Part shown: positions 24,511-34,945 of the stretch, one piece after another
How positions within the stretch are numbered: the first letter of the stretch is position 1
How the letters are laid out: each line of letters opens with the position of its first letter
DNA from: Tubiluchus corallicola
Taxonomy: Eukaryota; Priapulida; Priapulimorpha; Priapulimorphida; Tubiluchidae
Length of the DNA: 64,000 bases
Direction: 5' to 3'
Assembly (NCBI GenBank): GCA_030141605.1
Contig: JAQGDQ010000908.1
Coordinates: forward strand, 1-64,000
Position numbers and translations under genes: made by a program
The notes under the pieces: generated by a model
Told to the model about the DNA's origin: nothing
Seen by the model: only the letters and a program-made list of their open reading frames with translations
Databases searched by the model: none

Positions 24511-27212
24511 CCGTATTAAGAACGAGTCCGCGAGAGCACCATGCAGGGGGTGGCACATGAGGGGCGACGAATTTATATCATTTTTTTCTAACATGAAGGG
24601 CGACCCCCCAAAACCATGTAACCAAGATGTCAAAGCGATCGAGCTACTATTGGCAGAGAAATGACCACATCAAGAAATTGACCTCAAAAGAGGCAAAAAA
24701 TCGCTATTTTGGGGTGGGGGTTACTTTAACTTTTTCTCCTGTATAAACTATTATAGATGGGTCGATGTAAGTTGGCTGGTACATAGACCCAGACATTGTC
24801 TTCTGATATCCTAACTTTTTCTGACATACTATTAATAGTATCAGAGAACGGCATTTTTCAAATTCGGCTGTTTGTTAAGAGTCCAGGGAAAGGTTAAGTT
24901 GTAAGGCTCATAACTCGCCCACTGCGGGGCTACAGAACTTCTGGTTTTCATGTATGTGTTAACCATCTTCCTCACTAATAATATAAAAAAGAAAATTCGC
25001 TGGAGCCTGTTTCAGTATTTAGTACTGGCACTTTAAAATTTCACAAAAATCAGCAAAATTCGCCTTTTTTGTAGTTTTTCAATATTTTTTCTATCTATAT
25101 GCTGGATTATAAGTGACAAATCTATATATTCTAAATTTCATGAAAACGCACGAGCTGAGATAATATCATGAATGACATTATATAAAGGGGGCACTGTTAG
25201 AAAAAACTGCCATATCAACACACTTTTTTACTTTCCCTAGTAATTCCATCCATGTGTAAAAAGTAGACATACTTGGCTCAGGTCGAATATGACAGTGGAC
25301 ATTTAGCCACGTTTAACCTGCATTTTCTGTGACTAGTGCTCTAATTTCCTAGTAGCAGTAGATTCCTTTGCCATGGAAATTGCTAGAAATTTGCGAATTT
25401 CATCTTAGATTGGTTTAGTTTTGTCGGAATTTTCATATGACTACAAATATGAATAATTGTCTCTTCTGATGGATTTCAGGACAGGACATCATGCATGCCC
25501 CTAGTACCGAGTCTGACTCTGATTCAGGGCATTCTCTACACAGCGAATCGCTAATGAATACCAGGAAAGACTAAACAATAAGCCCTCTATTATAAATGAA
25601 GTACCAATTGTTAAGATCACATTCGGTATATACATATAAAATAGAAATCCATTAATTTTTTATACTTTTTATATGAATAAGCTTCATGGCTATACATAGA
25701 AGAATATGAATATCAGTACAAAAATGAAAAACTACAAAAGTCCAAAATACTGTTCCTATTGTAGCAGCATAATCCTATCACTGAAAAGTAGTACATGTAT
25801 TCAAAACCATAGCATCTAAATAATAGAGAAATAATTATCGATGCAGGTAGATTATCACTAGAAGATAGATACAGAAATATAGACAAATATATCATGGGGA
25901 AAGTGATAAAGTGAAAATCTTACAGTCTAAACATGAGACAATATAAGCGCATGGGCCCTTCTAGGGGGATGGCGGTGATATTTAGCTCAGAAAATTTTTT
26001 TCGCCCAAAATTTATTTGTGGCACAAAATCGATACTTCTGACAAAAAATATTAATAGTGTGATTGAATGATTGCGCCAATGGCACAAAAATTTTCGATGT
26101 TTTACAGTCAAAAAATCACCGGACAAATGATATTTTGTGGGGAAGTCTGTCCCATATTTTTTGGGCATTCACTCAGATTTAGGGCAATTTTCTTTGTGTC
26201 CTGGCTTGTACGCCTATGTAAGACAATGAATAATAATGAGGTAATAACCTGTACATAACATTTACAAAGCATAGAAAATAAACAGTACATAAAACATTTT
26301 CCAGTCCTTGCAAGAAGCAATTTCCATTCCGTAGATATTTCATTTGTTTGAAGATGGAAGCGCTCTAAATGCGGTCCAGTGTCTTTGGTACAGGCTAATA
26401 GATTCAAAATATTCGTTTCGTGCGGATAACTAGTCACAATGCCGCATTTAACGCTGGTATATAGCCCAGAAAACGAACATTTTAGTTCAGCTGTGGCCGC
26501 CATCTTGAACGCTGGAGTCCAATCCTGTCAGTACTTTAGCCAATGTGCTGGACAGGCCCCTAGTTGCCAAAGATGAATGTTTGTGATGTTTTGAAGTATT
26601 TTGGCAACTCATGTTTACCTACACGAAGCTTTTTGATGAACGTTGTTACCTATATTTTCACCCTGATGTATGCCTCTTTCAGGGGTCATTTACAATAGGG
26701 TGGAAATTCGCTCCATCGAAATTGTCACTGCAGCATAGTGGGATGGGATGCTCTATTCACATACATATCGATATTTTTGTCCCCGCCCCCGCAGTGGGTG
26801 AGATATAAGACTTTGAAATGACCGAGTATTTGCATCTTGTGCGTAATGCGAACTTAAAGACCCCCAGTAGAGCCGAAAGAGGGGGGTTTGGGACAAAAGT
26901 CGAAAAGTCGTTTTGGAGAAGATAACAAGATCCAATATTGTGCAGAGTCATATCTATTCAAACTCAGTGGTTGCTGCATGGCTAATCCTTCACATATGAG
27001 TAAAAAATAGAGGAAAATAGGTATATTTTCATGAAAATCGGCCTATGCCGTACCTCTGCTACTATGAGGAGTTGGACCAAGCGGATTCACATAGTGAATA
27101 CTAGTGACTAGTGGACCTCATACCCGAACTTTGGTCTGAATCGGTTACCTAGCATGGGCCGGAATTTTTCGATTTTGCATGGTCTTCTCGCGGACGTCTT
27201 TCCTAATACTGT
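24511..27212. mobile_element. DNA transposon with ~37-bp inverted termini
   Basis: The left end reads GTATTAAGAACGAGTCCGCG then AGAGCACCATGCA. The reverse complement of the right end reads GTATTAGGAAAGACGTCCGCG then AGAAGACCATGCA, so about 30 of 37 positions agree. A second shared block, CCCACTGCGGGG, sits about 400 bases in from each end (near 24918 and 26795), so the inverted similarity may extend in degraded form. The interior holds a candidate first coding exon on the minus strand at 26503. No clear target-site duplication is visible. I cannot assign a superfamily. Confidence 0.55.
26108..26503 (-). CDS. Candidate first exon of a transposon-encoded protein
   Basis: The minus-strand ATG at 26503 has a textbook start context, TTCAAGATGGCGGCC. 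The first ~70 residues (MAATAELKCSFSGLY... to ...EWKLLLARTGK) look like genuine protein with spaced cysteines. After that the frame becomes hydrophobic and irregular, so a donor probably lies near 26290-26270 (possible GTACTG). The open frame ends at 26108. It is inside the TIR element, so it may be the N-terminus of its transposase. I do not recognise the family, and downstream exons were not resolved. Confidence 0.4.
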   Translation of the reverse strand: MAATAELKCSFSGLYTSVKCGIVTSYPHETNILNLLACTKDTGPHLERFHLQTNEISTEWKLLLARTGKCFMYCLFSMLCKCYVQVITSLLFIVLHRRTSQDTKKIALNLSECPKNMGQTSPQNIICPVIF

Positions 27213-29474
27213 CCCTGGAGTGTTAATGTCTGCGGTTTTTTGATAAAACTATTTGCCTTTCATCTGTCAAATTTTTTAATCCTCTGTTTCCTGCATTTTC
27301 CCAGGTTTGTCTAGTTTACGCAATAACGTTAAAACCTGAGAGAATATCTTAACAAAAATATAAAACTGCTCATCAATGATTTAAAATAAATATAGACGTA
27401 TTGATTTCGAAGTTGTCTTTGGGGGGGGGGATAATCTTGGAAAATATTTATGGAAGCTTCTTCATCACGAATCAACGTTTGCAGATTTGATTTGTGAAAC
27501 TTATTTGCTACAAAGTTTACTCTTTATATTGGCGGAGCTTATGGCAGAGATTCCTGAGCAAATATTTGTGAATAATGTTGATTTCTCCTTTCTTAACTCA
27601 CCCGAAAAGAAATCGAAATTCCTTTTCAGTCCTTGCTTTTAATCTTTAGCCTGCTTCTCTGTAACTCACTTTTCATTCTGATAGATTTAACATCGAAAAA
27701 TTCATAAAGTTTTAGAGTTTAAATTCGCTAGATTCTGCTTAAATTTTTTTAAATATTTGAACAAAGATGTGAACAGCAAACTACAGAGTGCAGAAACTAG
27801 ACAGAAAGAGGGATGGAAAATTTTTGACTATAATCTTCGATAATTCACCTTTCATCAGTAATTTTGATTGATTTGCCCCAGCTCAATAAAGAAATTTTGA
27901 AATTTGATAAAATCTGCACGAATTATAGACAATTGGAAAACTTGATAAGACTGTTAACCTTCATGCAGTTTTAAAGAGATTAGCGCCAAAAGACCACCTT
28001 CTCTGCAGGGATGAAGTTTAACAGCGACTTCTTTGGTGACTCTTTGGAGAAGGCACCAAATCATGTGTCCACAATTTTATGAAAGTATACACTTCGTACT
28101 GTGAATTTTTCAAAAAATCTCATGTAGTGCATTAAAAGCAAATCTTACATTGTCTTGATTTGGCTTTTCATTTTGATTAATTATTTATTACTTTCGTGAC
28201 TCTGACTGCAAGTACCTATTATTAAACTAGTAATGTGGGGTATCTTACGTTTTATGTAGATATCACTATCATTGGTGCTTACAAAATTAATGATCCCGTT
28301 TAAGTTGCAAGTGGCTTTTGCCAAAAAAACAATGCATGTATGAAGCAGCTTGTGTGAGAGAAAAAAACTGTTATCTAATCACACACTTCTGTCACACTTT
28401 TTAAAGTCTAAGATCTTTATTTGGTAGTATTATGAGTTAGTATGTAACTAGTTCAAAATAAAAAGAACGTAGGAGTTCGTTAATTAAGTAGAGATATTCA
28501 ATTAACTACAAATATTAAACCACAAAAAACCAAAAATGATCTTGACACAAAAATGTGATCGTTACAATAGATCAATTGGCTGTTTAACTGCAAATACTCA
28601 TTGTAACAAAATTAATAAATATTGTATAAAAAGTTAAATATTTCCATTGCCAGCAAGTTAATCAGGCATAAAAATGAAATGCAGTCGCATTTATTTTAGT
28701 TGCTTTCACCTCAACAACATGGCAATTTGTAACTTCCGCTATTAAAATAAATCCAAGCCAGTCTCTCGCAATTGCACGTTTTTTCAAATGCCGTTCTATC
28801 TTGTGGTGGTCATCATTGGACTCTCATTGGGAGCCCCCAGCATGGACCTCGTCAGAGTGCCCGATTTTAGGAAACTATATCTTGATCGAATCTGATGTAG
28901 CAAAGTCAAAAAGCTTAAAGCAGCATTCACTTTTTAAGAAAAATTAATAAAGTGATAAAAGCAACAGAGTGCCATGACAGTTTCAGGTCGCAAGTCATGT
29001 CACAGAGTTATGCTTCAGTGCGTCAAGTGCCTGTTCTAGATAAGCTAGTTTGTGACATCGTGATTTAGACTAAATTAAAGCAGTATACGCCGTTGTGACC
29101 TTGATAGAAATGTGCGCATTAAACTAAATTGCCAAATTTGTAGTTATGTCGCCTTGCTTTGTCAGGGCAGAATACATCTAGTTCTGTGTGATGCACGGTG
29201 CGTAATAAATTGCGCACAAAATGAGCTGGAAGTGCTTCCGCGTACGCGTAATAAATTTAGATAGAATACGGAAGTATTGGTAGCATTAATGCGGATTTTC
29301 GTGCACAAATCACGCACATAGATTCATAGGCAAAATGGGCCTATTTATATACTATTGGAGTTGCTAGATGCTGCCAGACTAAAAGACCTAGTTTGTAGGC
29401 AAGTACGTTTTATTAAACACATTGAAGGATCTTTTATGTCTTTTCACATCTCCTATTGTTAGAACAATAAAACT
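27213..29474. other. Intergenic, upstream of fucosyltransferase
   Basis: AT-rich, no coding region recognised. A G run of about 10 is at 27421. A short GC-richer patch at 28800-28870 has no known match. The 5' region and promoter of the fucosyltransferase gene should lie in the last part, but no TATA box can be singled out. Confidence 0.45.
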
Positions 29475-30623
29475 ATGACTACGAAAAAAATTGCTATAGT
29501 CACTAGTATCATTTTTACTTTAACAATGGCTGTCTTGTATAATTCATGGACCATAAATCCACTGTTAATTGAAGTGAGACGTTTTAACCGGACTTCAGAA
29601 AGAGTTGAAAGCTATTATCCTTCCTTCACTAGTAACCTAACAATTTCACCAACCCGGAAATTAATTTTGTTTTGGAATAAGTTCCACAAGGATGATTTTT
29701 TTGATTTTGGAAAAGGAAGTAAGCCTTTTGAAATGTGTGACGTGCGGGATAGAAATTGTGAAACAACAAATGACAAGACTCGTTTGAATGAAAGTGATGC
29801 AGTTATTGTGCACATGAGGGGCAATATTACTCCTTTCCCTGTTTACCGACCATCTGGACAAAGATGGGTTTTCGTTTTGTGGGAAACGCCAATCAGAATG
29901 TTTCCCTACAAAAAAGGAAAAATCCCAGACTTGTCGCATTTAAATGACATTTTTAACTGGACGATGACTTATCGTCTCGATTCCGATTTTCCTCGCTTAC
30001 ATGGAGAAGTTGTCTTACGTCCTTCACCTCGTGTTGAGATTGTTAAAAATTACGCTAAAGGAAAGGCAAAACTAGTGGCTTGGTTTGTAAGTAACTGCAA
30101 CACCGATTATACTGGACGAATAGAATATGCCAAAGAGTTACAGAAATACATCTCTGTTGATGTATATGGCAAATGTGGCAACTTAACATGTCCGAAAAAA
30201 GACCGTTATTGTGATAAGATGTTAAAACGCGACTATAAATTTTATTTGTCATTTGAAAATTCTTACTGTCGTGACTATATTACAGAGAAAGTTTATAACA
30301 GGTTAATGTTCAGCAATGTGATTCCCGTAGTGAGAGGTGCTGCTGATTACACAAAGTTAACCCCATCACATTCAGTAATCAATACAGCAGATTTTGACTC
30401 AACTAAAAAACTTGCCGAGTATCTCTTGTATTTGGATAAGAACGACACTGCTTATTCACAATATTTTGCCTGGAAGCAGAATTATTCTATAGCAAGAGGC
30501 GCAAATCGAAGCTTCTGCCATTTGTGCAAAAAACTGAATAATCCGACTGAACCAGCAAAAACATACAACATACAAGACTGGTGGGTGAAGCAAGGAAATT
30601 GCATCGAGGTACAAAGACAGTAA
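29475..30623 (+). CDS. Alpha-1,3-fucosyltransferase (GT10)
   Basis: A complete single-exon frame of 382 codons, with its ATG at 29475. Residues ~5-25 (IAIVTSIIFTLTMAVLYNSW) form a signal anchor, giving a type II Golgi protein with a short cytosolic tail. The lumenal part has the N-terminal GT10 features (DAVIVHMRGN, RWVFVLWETP) and the C-terminal nucleotide-sugar domain: VAWFVSNCN, YGKCG, then FYLSFENSYCRDYITEKVYN and FSNVIPVV. This GDP-fucose binding signature is diagnostic of alpha-1,3-fucosyltransferases. Paired cysteines near the C-terminus (SFCHLCKKL) are also typical. The enzyme moves fucose from GDP-fucose to GlcNAc of N- or O-glycans. The length is normal for the family and no key residue appears lost. 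It may be an intronless gene or an old retrocopy; no flanking poly(A) tract proves the latter. Confidence 0.93.
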   Translation: MTTKKIAIVTSIIFTLTMAVLYNSWTINPLLIEVRRFNRTSERVESYYPSFTSNLTISPTRKLILFWNKFHKDDFFDFGKGSKPFEMCDVRDRNCETTNDKTRLNESDAVIVHMRGNITPFPVYRPSGQRWVFVLWETPIRMFPYKKGKIPDLSHLNDIFNWTMTYRLDSDFPRLHGEVVLRPSPRVEIVKNYAKGKAKLVAWFVSNCNTDYTGRIEYAKELQKYISVDVYGKCGNLTCPKKDRYCDKMLKRDYKFYLSFENSYCRDYITEKVYNRLMFSNVIPVVRGAADYTKLTPSHSVINTADFDSTKKLAEYLLYLDKNDTAYSQYFAWKQNYSIARGANRSFCHLCKKLNNPTEPAKTYNIQDWWVKQGNCIEVQRQ

Positions 30624-30758
30624 GATTGTACACGAACCATAACCCTCATCCTATTGGTATTTTTATATGTGCTGTTTGCTTAATCTTCTGTGAGTTGTTT
30701 TCTGTTTCTGATCATTATGGGCGTGGTTATAATTTTGAAAATATGCAGTCATTTGCAT

Positions 30759-30764
30759 AATAAA
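30759..30764 (+). terminator. Poly(A) signal AATAAA of the fucosyltransferase gene
   Basis: The hexamer AATAAA lies 136 bases past the stop codon, followed by a T/G-rich stretch (CTTTGCCTGTGCTTC) typical of a downstream cleavage element. Confidence 0.55.
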
Positions 30765-32104
30765 ATACAACTTTGCCTGTGCTTCTTCAGATATAGTACT
30801 AACACTTATAATTGGTGATGCCGATGACGATGATGATGGTGATGATGATGGTGGTGATGATGATTCCTTTATCATCAGTACTTCGTTTGCTGAAAGCATG
30901 AAAAACAGCCAACATCTCCTTACCACAAGTACAAAGAATGAAATCTTTGCAAGTCAAGAAGCAAAATATAAATGATTTCACTGAGACAAGCCCAACCAGC
31001 CAAAAGCAATTGAAGTGTCATAGAAGATTCGTTGAACTTCTGTCTGGTAAAAATGGCCTAGCTGCCATTTGCATAAAATGTTCTTAATTTTTACTTTGAA
31101 ATAATTTAGCCAGTAAAAGAGCCACAGTACAGCAAAAAACCTTTTTCCATAACATATCATTACTGTGCCATTTTTAAATAATAAAAATCATTTTCTTGAA
31201 ACTAGCCACAAAATGTAAAAACAGTGAATATAAATATGATGTACAAAAAAACAAATGTAGGTATAAAAGTAGACCAAGAACTGTACTAAACGTATGGAAC
31301 AAGCAAATATAGCTCATAAAGAAAGAATTTGCTTAAAACAATTATAAAAGGCGAGCATATTTTTTACTAATAATTTATCAATTTATTTATGCAAGATATA
31401 ATTTGTAAACTCTTGAAGTTAATTTGAAGATTTACAAACCATTTGGAACTAGGACAACATAGGTTTCGCGTTAGAATGATTTCTCCAATTTGTGTTTGTT
31501 TTACATTAACGTTATGATCATGGCTTCCCACAAGTCTTACTCCATTTCCTTCTACAGCTAATAACAAATTCACTTTTTCTTCAGTTTTATGTCATGCCAA
31601 AAGATCGCCTTTCGACTTTACGAGATGTTTCTTACAGTTTGGTATGTCCAGTAGAAAAGTATTACATTTTAATAATATGTAATAGAAACTACATATTCTG
31701 CTACGTGTAGCAATTACTATCCTTTCTAATTTTAAATTGTATTGGTCTTTTTAGTTAGCCTTTTGACGGAAGTGAGGGTTAACCTGTCATTCAACTTGCT
31801 TTTGTTTGAGTCTAGGTAATCTTGGTAGACCATATTAAAGTTGACGAACGCAAAATTAAAGAAATATGGAAGCAGTAAACTTTCTTGATCAAGTATTATT
31901 CCTTTGTTTGTTTGTTCAGTTGTTTGTTTGTAAAGTAAAACGTTTCTACTGCGTGATAAAGTTTCCTACACATTAGCTGGGTGAATAATGGACGACAAAT
32001 ATAGGATGTGAAACAACACAAATTTGGCGATGTGATAGTGATATGATAGGATACTTTTACCAACAACACCATAACGTTAATCTATTTTAGATGACACGAT
32101 ACGA
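30765..32104. other. Intergenic with GAT microsatellite, no gene
   Basis: An imperfect (GAT)n/(GGT)n repeat lies at 30816-30868. The rest is AT-rich with no supportable coding region. Confidence 0.5.
30816..30868. repeat. Imperfect (GAT)n microsatellite
   Basis: About 17 units of GAT with GGT and GCC/GAC interruptions, just past the fucosyltransferase transcript end. Confidence 0.85.
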
Positions 32105-32236
32105 TAAGAAAAAATACTTCTGAGACAGAGGTCACAGCAACAGGAGCCTTGAATATCTTTTTTTCAAAACAGAATGTCTCAAAGTTACGGACTCAAATAA
32201 ATATGATTCGTGTATTTGTTTGTGTTGACCATTAGC
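32105..32236 (+). repeat. Dispersed repeat, block B of copy 2
   Basis: Matches 20930-21035: shared AGGAGCC(G/T)TGAATATC, ATGTCTCAAAGTT-type block, and ACTCAAATA(A)ATATGAT. The match breaks off at about 32236, where LTR-element sequence starts, and the repeat resumes at about 34108. Confidence 0.65.
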
Positions 32237-32250
32237 CGACCAAGGGGTTT

Positions 32251-32514
32251 TTATATTGCACTAAAGACCATACGTCTGCGCCCGCTCATCCGCGCAACAG
32301 ACATACTCGATGTGCTTGACACACCTCCAACTTCTTTCGATCTAACACTAGGTTCACCTGTCCTCACAGGTTTACCGTGTGCATTCATGATTACATCAAT
32401 TATTCCAGCCTTATTTGTACCCTGTGGTAAAGTTAACCTACGTTCAGCAGTTATCTGCTTTAAGACAGGTACAGTTAGTTGCTGCAATTCACTCTCCAGG
32501 TAAACGCCTGACAT
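32251..32514 (-). pseudogene. Gag fragment with SAP domain (BEL-like LTR element)
   Basis: From the ATG at 32514 on the minus strand, an 87-codon frame starts MSGVYLESELQQLTVPVLKQ and continues TAERRLTLPQGTNKAGIIDV. The leucine spacing and G-x-K-x-x-(L/I)-(I/V) ending fit a SAP DNA-binding motif. The BEL Gag at 56781 starts with the same kind of domain. The frame ends after 87 codons where the element breaks off, so all downstream Gag and Pol are missing. Confidence 0.6.
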
Positions 32515-33120
32515 AATTAACGCCTAATCACAGATAATATAGGATAAATAGTAGTTACAGTGGAAAGTAGTATGCAGTGAAATAGTTACAGTGAAACAGT
32601 AGCTTGCAGAATATTTATAGATCTACCATTCAATTGTCACAGACTGGCTCAACGCATACAGACATACATAAATACTGTATATTAGGGTAATGTAAGTGCA
32701 AATCAAACAAAGTAGCAAAATAGGAATATACAAAATCTAGGCCTAGACTTTTGACTAGCCTGCAATGAAATAACGGTTCCACTAGCAGTTGAAACGTTTA
32801 CAGTGCGATCAAGGACAAATCGGGCATTCAAGTCAGCATATACCTAGAATTATAGCATTTACAAAATCTGCATGAAAACTATGTAAATAATGGACAAAAC
32901 ACATTCAACTGAGTAATCAATAATTGAGTGATCAACACTAATCAGTAATCAACTGAGTAATCAGAAGGAAAGATGCTATGTTCTTTCGATATGTTTTTGC
33001 CCAAAGTTTCCCCCTGAATATTAGCCATGTAACTAATTACCTGAAAGGAAATATCATCAAATTCTCAAAATGCTGACAAAGAATTTTATTCCTACCGAGT
33101 TACACCAAATAAAGTCAAAT

Positions 33121-33138
33121 ATCCCACTTCCGGCACCA
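33121..33138 (-). other. Candidate primer-binding site
   Basis: On the minus strand this reads TGGTGCCGGAAGTGGGAT. It complements a tRNA 3' end of the form ATCCCACTTCCGGCACCA, including T-loop-like and CCA parts. It sits 607 bases upstream of the SAP-Gag start and about 12 bases from a possible LTR end. The tRNA identity is not certain. Confidence 0.45.
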
Positions 33139-33149
33139 AAATTTGACGA

Positions 33150-34107
33150 TGTTGTCTAATTTTCGCTATTGCAAATAGGTGGTTCGTGACTTAAGTGTAA
33201 TCCTTAGGTAAAGAATAAAAGCTTAGTCGAAATTAACACTGGGAAAAAAACCACTGAATTAATAAAATAATATAACAATTTAACTAATTTCCCAAAATAC
33301 ATTGCAAGACAAATATTAATAATAAAGATTATGTCGGCTAAGTTTTCACTAGTCCAGTCTAGGCACCATCAAGCGACTTTTCTCCTGCTCCCATTCCGCA
33401 TCATCTCTGTCTGACTCCTCACCAGAGAGCTTCGTCGAGAAATGGTGCACCATAAAAACGGTTTGCCACACCTCTTCATGCATCCGATTACGTGAACGAT
33501 GTCTCCAAACTTTGACGACTCCTGATGACGTCCTCGCCTCCAATAATATGACGCCAAAATAGAGTAGAATTCAAGCTCCTGCACTCGTCACAAGGTAAGG
33601 ATCACCAATTTCGTAATTAATACATGGAAGTACCAACGACAGTTTCATCAACGTCAGGCAAATGCGGATAAGTATCATCATCAGTAGATATCATCGACAA
33701 CTGGTAAATACAATCTTTAATAAGTTATGTATCATCAGCGTCAGGAAAATGTGATCAGCAACAGGTAAGTATCATCGCTGAAATGCAACTATCGTCTCTG
33801 TCGTAACCATGTAGACTGATCGCTTTTCTGCAAGCAAGCACTATTACTACTAAACCATCATTTTATGGCATGAGAACGTCCGCTTAACTCGACAACTTAA
33901 AGCGGAATACCTGGGCGAACTGAACAGCAAAAATTTCGTCTACGTGGCTTCAATCACATGATATAGTAGTAATGCATAAATAGTATCATTCAATGTACAG
34001 GTGAAATCTGATTTCAGAACAGATTGGCTTCTGTCGTTGTACCGTTAAACAGTTTAACTAAACTTCTTTTATAAAAATAGAAAATAATAAATGGTGGAAT
34101 TAAAACA
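33150..34107 (-). repeat. Possible LTR of the 32-34 kb element
   Basis: Starts with TGTTGT just beyond the primer site and could end with AAACA at 34107, where the flanking dispersed repeat resumes. It includes a locally duplicated ATCATC/GGTAAGTATC segment at 33590-33780. Without a second LTR the boundaries are tentative. Confidence 0.3.
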
Positions 34108-34945
34108 GTGGGAACTAGCTACATAACCTGGCCTAAAATAAGCCTGAGAGTCATATATAGTTTTTACACAATGATATTTACATTGACCATATTGGTCTAC
34201 AACGTTATAAAGATGTAACTACATTTTAGTATGCCTGAATAGAAAACGACAAAAACTATCGACATTATCGTTTCCTTTATACTAGAAGATTAAGACAATG
34301 ATGTAAACTAGACCGCGCTCATGGCAAAGCCATAAAATTGACCATTACGATCAAATTTGTAACTGCTGACTGTGAAAACTGTTTGTTGACTTGATCTTTG
34401 TCAGATGAATTAAAATATGCACATTATTATTAGAATTAATCTACAAAGTTTAATCTGCAATTAAGATATCAAAGTAACAGTATTATATAATATTAGAATA
34501 CAAAAGATATAATGATACCTTACAAAGACCTAACTAGGTTTTAGTACAATCAGTAGATGTTAATAAATGTGTACTGCAATAGAATGCCAATTAGGTATCG
34601 TTCTACTCAGGGAAATGTCGGCTATCAATCGGCCATTCAATCGTGCTATTTTAATGCGTATCACGGTGTTGGATAGTTGAAATTGTCCGCATTAGTCGAT
34701 TTCACACAAGTATTGTACTTTGTTACAGTGCAAACACTGCAGTTACTAAAAGCTTTTTTCTATATACCTATTCTTCAAAAATCGATTTTTGGTTTGTTTG
34801 GGGTAAGCAAATGCATTTCGTTTATAATTTTCCATGAAAATCCATTGTGTGAGGAGTAGAAATCTGAATAATTATCAAATGTAACGGTTAGTGACAGCAG
34901 TTTTTTTATGAAACCATGCAAACAGCAGCAAACTCTTACCGTCCG
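34108..34945 (+). repeat. Dispersed repeat copy 2, blocks C and A
   Basis: 34108-34410 matches 21060-21420 and 34690-34945 matches 20515-20790, all in the same orientation. A second partial C-like block lies at about 34505-34570. The order B, C, A here against A, B, C in copy 1 suggests a tandem or rearranged repeat. Confidence 0.65.
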
